The notes under the pieces: generated by a model
Told to the model about the DNA's origin: nothing
The model's input: the letters and a program-made list of their open reading frames with translations, nothing else
Database searches by the model: none
Shown: piece by piece, positions 1 through 4,599 of the stretch
How positions within the stretch are numbered: position 1 is the first letter of the stretch
Layout of the letters: each line of letters opens with the position of its first letter
Made by a program: the position numbers and the translations under genes
From: Thermoplasmatota archaeon
GTDB lineage: Archaea > Thermoplasmatota > E2 > DHVEG-1
Reading direction: 5' to 3'
Assembly (NCBI GenBank): GCA_018824925.1
Contig: JAHJFH010000268.1
Span: 1-5,112, forward strand
DNA length: 5,112 bases

Positions 1-157
1 ATAATTTATTAGCTTTATTATACACTTCTTAACAAATTACAATATTAGTCTCCTAATCTAGATCGGTTTAGTAGTATATTGATACAGAATCAAGTCCATA
101 TTTTGACAATTTTTTCAATGCGACATTTTGTCAGAGTGTACGAACAGCCGCCATAGC
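1..157. other. AT-rich non-coding stretch
   Basis: No supportable gene is visible here. All three plus-strand frames meet stops within the first 32 bases, and the minus strand is dense with stops. No tRNA-like or other structured RNA could be recognised. The only notable content is a set of TTGTCA-type hexamers, inverted at 104-109 and direct at 128-133, with a third copy at 166-171 beside the predicted TATA box of the archaellin gene. The stretch is probably the upstream regulatory region of that gene and may include the end of an intergenic gap that begins outside the window. Confidence 0.6.
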
Positions 158-165
158 TTTATATA
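158..165 (+). promoter_or_regulatory. TATA box of the archaellin gene
   Basis: TTTATATA matches the archaeal TATA consensus closely. From the usual 22-27 base distance, transcription would start at about 186-192. That gives a leader of roughly 55 bases before the ATG at 244. No convincing purine-rich BRE lies just upstream. A TTGTCA hexamer directly abuts the box on its downstream side. Confidence 0.65.
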
Positions 166-233
166 TTGTCACTTGCGAACATCCTTCATGAGTAAAACTA
201 CCACGGCACATGATGCCATGGGAAATGAAAAGA

Positions 234-239
234 AGGTGA
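234..239 (+). promoter_or_regulatory. Shine-Dalgarno that fixes the archaellin start at 244
   Basis: AGGTGA is complementary to the archaeal 16S 3' end (GGAGGTGAT-type site) and sits 4 bases before the ATG at 244. The next in-frame ATG (259, Met6) has no such site. This supports translation starting upstream of the N-terminal extension rather than near the archaellin core. Confidence 0.7.
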
Positions 240-243
240 AAAG

Positions 244-1146
244 ATGGAAAAGAAATATATGGAAAGGCTGGTCGGAAAGTACTGCAAGATCGTCACAAAA
301 GAACCCGGCGAACAACGCGCATCCGTTGTAACAGGCACCCTAGAAGATGTCGACTACAAAGACGGTTTCATCCTTGTCGATTCAAGCCAAGGATTAGGCT
401 GCCTTCGCATCAATACAATAATTGCCATAAAACCAGGACGACGAACACCACAACACAAAACACACCAAGACAAACAAAAACTAACCTGTGACGAACAAGC
501 AATGGTTGGTATTGGAACTCTAATTGTATTTATCGCAATGGTGTTAATCGCTGCAGTTGCCGCAAGTGTCTTAATAACCACAAGTGAAAGCTTACAACAA
601 CGAGCAAAAGCAGTTGGTATTGACACTATCCGTGAGATTTCAGCAGGATTAGTCATAGAAGATGTCGTTGGATACACTGATGTAAACCGATCTGTCGTTG
701 AATACCTTGCTATTGAGGTCCGATCCCGAGCAGGTGCAGCAGATATGGACTTAACAACGGTAACCCTCAGTATTCTCTACGACGAGTTTCACCTATTAAA
801 ATATAATGGTTCGATAGTAGAAAATGCAAATACCGATGATGCCAGTGTCTTTGAAACACCAATAGATGCTGGATCCAACATCACAATACTTGCAGCTGCA
901 TCAGTAATATCATATGGAATTATTGCTATGTTTGATGCCGATGGCTCAATTACAACAACCGACGGTTTGGGAACTGGTGATAGAATCTATATGATCGTCA
1001 ATCTAACGGCGTTAATCAATGACACCGGTGGATTACCACCACGAAGCTCAATCTCTGGAAAAGTTCAGCCCGAGTTAGGATCTCCTGGGCTCTTTGAACT
1101 CTCAGCACCAGCAGTTCTAACCTCACGTATCATAGATTTGTGGTAA
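244..1146 (+). CDS. flaB: Archaellin with an N-terminal Sm-like extension
   Basis: This encodes a 300-residue archaellin, the subunit of the archaellum filament outside the membrane. Residues about 87-110 are the classic hydrophobic assembly helix (MVGIGTLIVFIAMVL...). The +3 glycine is Gly89 if cleavage falls after Ala86. The C-terminus has the family ending (PELGSPGLFELSAP...IDLW). The predicted mature chain is 214 residues, normal for archaellins. Five N-glycosylation sequons are visible, at Asn148, 188, 212, 253 and 259. Oddly, about 86 residues precede the cleavage site, against a usual leader of about 10-20. Residues 1-64 look like a small beta-barrel of Sm/LSm type (VGKYCKIV, VVTGTLEDVD, GFILVDSS, then INTIIAIKP). 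Residues 65-81 are a polar His/Lys/Gln linker. No ATG, GTG or TTG lies in frame between Met6 and Met87, so a separate archaellin start is not available. The archaellin identity is firm; the Sm-like assignment is inference. The gene stands alone with its own promoter. Confidence 0.88.
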   Translation: MEKKYMERLVGKYCKIVTKEPGEQRASVVTGTLEDVDYKDGFILVDSSQGLGCLRINTIIAIKPGRRTPQHKTHQDKQKLTCDEQAMVGIGTLIVFIAMVLIAAVAASVLITTSESLQQRAKAVGIDTIREISAGLVIEDVVGYTDVNRSVVEYLAIEVRSRAGAADMDLTTVTLSILYDEFHLLKYNGSIVENANTDDASVFETPIDAGSNITILAAASVISYGIIAMFDADGSITTTDGLGTGDRIYMIVNLTALINDTGGLPPRSSISGKVQPELGSPGLFELSAPAVLTSRIIDLW

Positions 1147-1176
1147 AAAAAATATCCGGAGAGTATTTCACTCTCC
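1145..1176 (-). terminator. Hairpin plus T8 terminator between convergent genes
   Basis: GGAGAGT (1158-1164) and ACTCTCC (1170-1176) form a perfect 7-bp stem with a 5-base loop. Read on the minus strand, the hairpin is followed within a few bases by a T8 tract (1152-1145). This suits the end of the PAS gene, whose TGA stop (1170-1168) lies at the loop/stem boundary. For the plus-strand archaellin the hairpin falls 11 bases after the stop, with T-rich sequence further downstream (about 1187-1203), so it may work in both directions. Archaeal termination relies mainly on T tracts, so the stem may instead protect mRNA ends. Confidence 0.6.
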
Positions 1177-2601
1177 CTCATCTCCCTTTTCTTCGATTTT
1201 TTCCCCAGATGTTGTTTTTTGTTCTAAATCAATTTTCTGTTTCAGTATAAAGATTGCCAATTCTGCTTTTTGTTGATTATACAAAATAGGAGTCATCTCG
1301 ATTTCAACAACAATTTTATTATTGTCTTTATCAAAAACTATGGTTGAATATGTTGATTCCGTTTTTCCTTTCAGGCGGTTCAGATGAAATTGTTCAATAT
1401 CCGCAAGTCCTTCGGGAGCAATAAGATCATAGAAAGATTTTTCTACAAGATCCTGGTAGGAAAATCCAAGGATTTCGGTTAATTTTGGATTAATGTCCTT
1501 AAAGATCCCTCGTTGTAATACGGCAGCACAATTATTTTGATCATAGAGTTGTTCCTGATTTATTTGGATAAAAAGAGGGGACGATATATTCGAAGTACTA
1601 CCGAGAGTTTTTGTCTTTAAATGTTCTGATATTTCTGATTGTTGATTCCATTCATTATCTAATAATTGATCCTCTCGTTTTTGAATTTCAAGCTCCAATT
1701 CGACTAGTTTTTCTTTCCATAGTTTGAGGTCTGAAATCTTTTTTTCAATATTTGTTGATTGTATATTCAGCTGTTTTTCTTTTTCATTGAGTTCAAAAGC
1801 TTTTTGTTCAATATTGTGAAGTTGTAATTGGATGTGTTCGTTATGCTTTTTATTTTTTGAAAAAATATTCGTAAATTTTGATAATTTATTTACTTTTGAA
1901 TCTGTATCAGTTATTTCTACCGGTATAAAATTATTTTGGGTGCTGTTTTTTGGCTGATCAAGATTCTTGATGATATCCTCAAGGAATTGATTATGTTGTT
2001 CTATATGACGGTTTTTTATTTCTAAATCTTTTATTCGTTGTTCAAGAGTAGCATATTTTTCTTGAAGGAGCTCAATTTTTTTCAATTCCAAAGGAGGTAT
2101 TGATGAGGCTGTAGTGTTAGAAAAGTTTTCTATTGAGGGTGTTGTAATTGTTTGATTTGTGGGCGAGGGACTTTTTTGGGGGGGTGAAGTAGGTTGGTGG
2201 GTTGTATTAGTAGTTGTGGGTGTTTGTGGGGGGGTTGCTGTGGTTGGGGAAAGTGGTTGACCGATGAAACAATAGGTTTCCTGGTTTTTTTGTTTGGTGT
2301 CCAATGGAAAGCTACTCAAGTTGAGCATTATTTCGGTGCCATGGGCAGTTTTCCAGGGTATTTTTATATTATCGATTTGCTGGTTTTTTTGGACTTGATC
2401 AATGAGGTGTTTCCATTCGGTAAGGTGGGATTCGGGTATAAGGGTGTCCCAGAGTTTTCGGTGGAGTACCTCTTCTCGATCATATCCCGTGAGATCCTGG
2501 CTTTTTTTATCAAATTGTACGATCTCACCTTGTTTATTAACACCAAATATGATGGTTTTTGGTATTTGATTGGAAGTGGGTGTTGTTGGTGTGGTTTTCA
2601 T
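1168..2601 (-). CDS. Two-PAS-domain coiled-coil protein
   Basis: This is a 477-residue soluble protein with no signal peptide or membrane helix. PAS domain 1 spans about residues 14-116 (IIFGVNKQGEIVQFDKKSQDLTGY, then WDTLIPE). A Thr/Pro/Ser/Gln-rich disordered linker covers about 117-170. Two charged Leu/Ile/Glu/Lys/Gln coiled-coil stretches cover about 171-215 and 255-325. PAS domain 2 covers about 344-455 (GIFKDINPKLTEILGFSYQDLVEKSFYDLIAPEG region). An acidic Lys/Glu tail ends the protein. No histidine kinase, GGDEF, HAMP, receiver or DNA-binding domain is visible, so it is a sensor or scaffold that probably dimerises by its coiled coil and acts through partners. The ligand is unknown: no Cys/His pattern for haem or flavin attachment is obvious. 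It has its own predicted promoter. GAGGAG directly abuts the ATG with no spacing, so the start is either leaderless or unusually placed. No in-frame alternative ATG/GTG/TTG lies before PAS 1. Confidence 0.85.
   Translation of the reverse strand: MKTTPTTPTSNQIPKTIIFGVNKQGEIVQFDKKSQDLTGYDREEVLHRKLWDTLIPESHLTEWKHLIDQVQKNQQIDNIKIPWKTAHGTEIMLNLSSFPLDTKQKNQETYCFIGQPLSPTTATPPQTPTTTNTTHQPTSPPQKSPSPTNQTITTPSIENFSNTTASSIPPLELKKIELLQEKYATLEQRIKDLEIKNRHIEQHNQFLEDIIKNLDQPKNSTQNNFIPVEITDTDSKVNKLSKFTNIFSKNKKHNEHIQLQLHNIEQKAFELNEKEKQLNIQSTNIEKKISDLKLWKEKLVELELEIQKREDQLLDNEWNQQSEISEHLKTKTLGSTSNISSPLFIQINQEQLYDQNNCAAVLQRGIFKDINPKLTEILGFSYQDLVEKSFYDLIAPEGLADIEQFHLNRLKGKTESTYSTIVFDKDNNKIVVEIEMTPILYNQQKAELAIFILKQKIDLEQKTTSGEKIEEKGDEGE
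2172..2234. repeat. G-run cluster (two G7 tracts and a T6G7 junction)
   Basis: On the plus strand T6 (2172-2177) is followed by G7 (2178-2184), and a second G7 lies at 2228-2234, with further GGG runs at 2161-2163, 2167-2169 and 2218-2220. In the minus-strand gene these read as C7A6 and C7 and encode the Pro/Thr/Gln-rich linker between PAS 1 and the coiled coil. They are the only G7 runs I see in a window of otherwise modest GC. Confidence 0.8.
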
Positions 2602-2619
2602 CTCCTCGGCCCGTAATTT

Positions 2620-2628
2620 TAGTATATG
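2620..2628 (-). promoter_or_regulatory. Weak TATA-like box of the PAS gene
   Basis: The minus strand reads CATATACTA here, a mediocre TATA element. Its distance to the ATG at 2601 is about 20-25 bases. If it is the real box, transcription would start at or next to the start codon, giving a leaderless mRNA. An upstream alternative such as the T-rich stretch near 2638-2645 cannot be excluded. Confidence 0.35.
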
Positions 2629-2692
2629 GTGGTGATCTAAAAATGTTAGGGGGTCATTTGTTTTGGTGCTTTAATATGTTTTGTTATGTTTG

Positions 2693-2739
2693 AAAAAAAA
2701 AGCTGAAAAGTTATGATTTAGTGATAGGTATAAAAAAAA
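2693..2739 (-). terminator. Double oligo-T terminator after hsp20
   Basis: On the minus strand, downstream of the hsp20 stop at 2769, lie a T8 tract (2739-2732) and then a T9 tract (2701-2693). Consecutive oligo-T tracts are the core of archaeal intrinsic termination. The intergenic gap 2602-2768 otherwise holds only the candidate PAS promoter; no gene or structured RNA is visible in it. Confidence 0.5.
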
Positions 2740-2768
2740 TGGCACTAAAAGGAGAGTGGTTTGGTTTT

Positions 2769-3329
2769 TTAGGTGATATCTACATGGTATCCGGGTTTGT
2801 CTTTTTTCTTTTTATTTTTTTTTTCTATGACGATATCAAGGATGCCGTTGTTATAGGTTGCTTGGGTGGTTTTTTCTTTGACGTTGGAGGGAAGGTCAAC
2901 AAGTTTATGGTATTGTCGTTGTGGGGTGTTTACTAATATTTCGAGGTTGTCTTCGGCCACATTGAGTTTGATGTCTTCTTTGGTGACACCGGGGACTTCC
3001 ATGGTGATGGCGATGTTGTCATCGCTTTCGATGATGTCGGTGAGGGGTTCTTGTTGGTCTGATATTTTTGCTTCTCCTGCAGGGGTGATGGTGGGTATGT
3101 TACCGAATTTTTGGACATTGGGTTTGCCATCAGGGCCGAGGTTTACTCGAAATCCTTGTATAAATTGTTTGTTTGGTTCGATGCCATTGCGGAACATGTC
3201 TTCGAGCATGTCTTTGAATGAGCCGTTTTGAAAGAATTTTTGCATTTCTTCGAATATTTTTTCGAATTCTTCATCGCTGATGAAGTCGAATGGGTTTTTT
3301 CGTTTTCGATTTTTATCGTCTTCAAACAT
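2769..3329 (-). CDS. Small heat-shock protein, Hsp20/alpha-crystallin family
   Basis: This 186-residue protein is an ATP-independent holdase that binds unfolding proteins in the cytoplasm as an oligomer. Residues 1-50 are charged and Phe-rich (FEKIFEEMQKFF), as in sHSP N-terminal arms. Residues 57-77 carry the GFRVNLGPDGKP...FGN segment typical of archaeal Hsp20 proteins. The alpha-crystallin domain runs about 95-170, with the IAITMEVPGV strand pair and the late NNGILDIVIEK strand. A Lys-rich stretch (170-178) follows. The tail ends in Val-Asp-Ile (183-185), a plausible I/V-x-I/V oligomerisation motif. The start is supported by a SD (GAGGAG) 11 bases upstream and a strong TATA box. It lies 74 bases downstream of dnaJ on the same strand, which fits a shared heat-shock role, though it has its own promoter. 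An A10 run near the 3' end of the coding strand is slippage-prone. Confidence 0.93.
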   Translation of the reverse strand: MFEDDKNRKRKNPFDFISDEEFEKIFEEMQKFFQNGSFKDMLEDMFRNGIEPNKQFIQGFRVNLGPDGKPNVQKFGNIPTITPAGEAKISDQQEPLTDIIESDDNIAITMEVPGVTKEDIKLNVAEDNLEILVNTPQRQYHKLVDLPSNVKEKTTQATYNNGILDIVIEKKNKKKKDKPGYHVDIT

Positions 3330-3340
3330 AGGTGTTACGT

Positions 3341-3347
3341 ACTCCTC
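3341..3347 (-). promoter_or_regulatory. Shine-Dalgarno of hsp20
   Basis: The minus strand reads GAGGAGT, 11 bases before the ATG at 3329. The spacing is slightly long but acceptable, and no nearer site is present. Confidence 0.5.
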
Positions 3348-3351
3348 ATTT

Positions 3352-3364
3352 GAAATTTAATTTC
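3352..3364. promoter_or_regulatory. Palindrome near the predicted hsp20 transcription start
   Basis: GAAAT-TTA-ATTTC is a perfect 5-3-5 inverted repeat. It lies between the hsp20 TATA box (3388-3396) and the SD, at or just after the predicted start of transcription (about 3363-3370). That is where archaeal heat-shock repressors often bind. The sequence does not obviously match the known Phr or HSR1 operators, and short AT-rich palindromes arise easily by chance. Confidence 0.3.
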
Positions 3365-3387
3365 CAGTGTATACTTAGAAGAGGCTA

Positions 3388-3396
3388 TATATAAAA
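3388..3396 (-). promoter_or_regulatory. TATA box of hsp20
   Basis: The minus strand reads TTTTATATA, a near-perfect archaeal TATA element. It lies only about 8 bases downstream of the dnaJ stop codon, so hsp20 can be transcribed on its own even if some dnaJ transcripts read through. The predicted start is near 3365, giving a leader of about 35 bases. Confidence 0.65.
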
Positions 3397-3403
3397 TTTA
3401 CGG

Positions 3404-4507
3404 TTATGATTTCTGTAGTTCGTGATCAAGATCTTCAATAATTTTTCTTGTAGTGTGACTGATATGTTTTGGGGTGGAGATATGGAATTGAATATAAAGA
3501 TCGCCGTAGCTATTTCGTCGGAGGTGGGGCATGCCTTTATTTTTTATTCGAATGAGGTCTCCACTTTCGGTTCCTTCTGGTATTCGTATTTTTTCGGGGC
3601 CATGGAGAGTGGGTATCTGTATTTTTGCTCCGAGAACTGCTTGAGGGAAGGTGACGGTGATAGTTTGGTAAAGATCAGTTCCCTGGCGTTTGTATTGTGG
3701 GTGTTCGCGGAGGTGTACAACGATGTAGAGATCTCCATTACGTCCACGCGCAACTTGTTCTCCTTGTCCAGTGAGACGAAGTTGTGAACTATCTTCGATA
3801 CCCTTTGGAATGGTTATTTCGATTTGACGGGTTTTTTCAACTATCCCATGGCCATGACAGGACGGACATTTTTCGGCGATAATGGTGCCTTGACCCTGGC
3901 ATTTTGGGCATGCGGTGACTTGTGTGAACATGCCAAAGGCAGTTTGTCTTGATACCCGTAGTTGACCGTTTCCATGACATTGGGTACATTGTTGGGGGGT
4001 GGTTCCAGGTTTTGCTCCGTTTCCCTTGCAGGTATCACAGACTTCGGTCCGAGGAACAGTGATTTCGGTAGTCAGTCCTTTGAATGCATCTTCCAGGCTA
4101 ATCTGCATGTCATATCGTAGATCGCGTCCTAGTGGGGTTTGGGATCGTCCTCGGGTATATCGTGATTGATGACCAAAGAAACGTTCAAAGATATCATCAA
4201 ATCCGAATCCAAAGTTAGATCCCATACCGCGGAAGATGTCACCAAAGTCGACTCCTCGGAAAATATCTTCTGAGCTGTAGCGTTGGTCAATACCTGCATG
4301 GCCGTATCGGTCATACATTTTGCGTTTTTCATCATCGTATAATACTGCGTAAGCTTCAGATATTTCTTTAAATCTTTCTTCTGCTTTTTTATCAGGGTTT
4401 TTATCAGGATGATATTTAAGGGCAAGTTTCCGGTATACCTTTTTTATATCTTCTTTTGAAGCGTTTTTTTGTACACCAAGGATTTCATAGTAATCTCGTT
4501 TTACCAT
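3404..4507 (-). CDS. dnaJ: Molecular chaperone DnaJ (Hsp40, type I)
   Basis: This 367-residue protein has all the parts of a type I Hsp40. The J-domain is at residues 1-70 with the HPD motif at 33-35 that stimulates DnaK ATPase. The Gly/Phe-rich region covers about 84-118. Four intact CxxCxGxG zinc motifs start at Cys157, 174, 200 and 214 and bind two zinc ions. The C-terminal substrate-binding and dimerisation domains run from about 222 to the end. The length is within the family's normal range and nothing is missing. It delivers unfolded proteins to DnaK in the cytoplasm. Neither dnaK nor grpE is in this window; immediately upstream is a prepilin peptidase instead. Hsp20 follows on the same strand. 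No SD precedes the ATG (ACCATCGCCGACC), and TATA-like sequences lie close upstream, so the mRNA may be leaderless or nearly so. Archaeal DnaK systems are generally regarded as acquired from bacteria. Confidence 0.97.
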   Translation of the reverse strand: MVKRDYYEILGVQKNASKEDIKKVYRKLALKYHPDKNPDKKAEERFKEISEAYAVLYDDEKRKMYDRYGHAGIDQRYSSEDIFRGVDFGDIFRGMGSNFGFGFDDIFERFFGHQSRYTRGRSQTPLGRDLRYDMQISLEDAFKGLTTEITVPRTEVCDTCKGNGAKPGTTPQQCTQCHGNGQLRVSRQTAFGMFTQVTACPKCQGQGTIIAEKCPSCHGHGIVEKTRQIEITIPKGIEDSSQLRLTGQGEQVARGRNGDLYIVVHLREHPQYKRQGTDLYQTITVTFPQAVLGAKIQIPTLHGPEKIRIPEGTESGDLIRIKNKGMPHLRRNSYGDLYIQFHISTPKHISHTTRKIIEDLDHELQKS

Positions 4508-4532
4508 GGTCGGCGATGGTTAAGTAAACACA

Positions 4533-4548
4533 GGTATAAGATATTTAT
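4533..4548 (-). promoter_or_regulatory. Candidate TATA region of dnaJ
   Basis: The minus strand reads ATAAATATCTTATACC. Two overlapping TATA-like choices are present, ATAAATAT (4548-4541) and TTATACC (4539-4533). The first predicts transcription from about 4519 and the second from about 4511, so the leader would be about 0-12 bases. This agrees with the lack of an SD. Confidence 0.4.
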
Positions 4549-4561
4549 TATGTAGGTATTG

Positions 4562-4567
4562 AAAAAA
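4562..4567 (-). terminator. Short oligo-T tract after the prepilin peptidase
   Basis: A T6 tract on the minus strand lies about 33 bases after the peptidase stop (4602-4600) and before the dnaJ promoter region. It is short and has no hairpin, so it is a weak candidate. Read-through into dnaJ is possible. Confidence 0.25.
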
Positions 4568-4599
4568 CAGGACTATCTGAGTAGGATGAATATATTAGG

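Noticed and set aside
1..243. tRNA, CRISPR repeat or end of an upstream gene at the left edge
   Set aside because: No cloverleaf, no regularly spaced repeats, and early stops in every frame examined.
128..331. Small plus-strand frame starting at a TTG and overlapping the archaellin start
   Set aside because: It has no SD, begins upstream of the predicted transcription start, has no recognisable features and overlaps a well-supported gene in another frame.
2194..2616. A 140-residue plus-strand frame rich in Trp, Gly, Cys and Phe
   Set aside because: It is the antisense of the PAS gene; its odd composition comes from the G-rich complement of Pro/Thr codons.
2602..2768. Possible small RNA or small gene between hsp20 and the PAS gene
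   Set aside because: Only oligo-T tracts and a weak promoter are visible; no open frame with a start signal and no stable structure.
2721..2936. Plus-strand frame that looks like a small hydrophobic membrane protein
   Set aside because: It is antisense to the hsp20 3' end and terminator; the Phe/Phe/Phe run is the complement of the Lys-rich codons.
2866..3231. Plus-strand frame antisense to hsp20
   Set aside because: No family resemblance, and the minus-strand frame encodes a clear alpha-crystallin domain.
3422..3787. Plus-strand frame antisense to dnaJ
   Set aside because: The opposite strand encodes intact DnaJ C-terminal domains, and no start signal is present for this frame.
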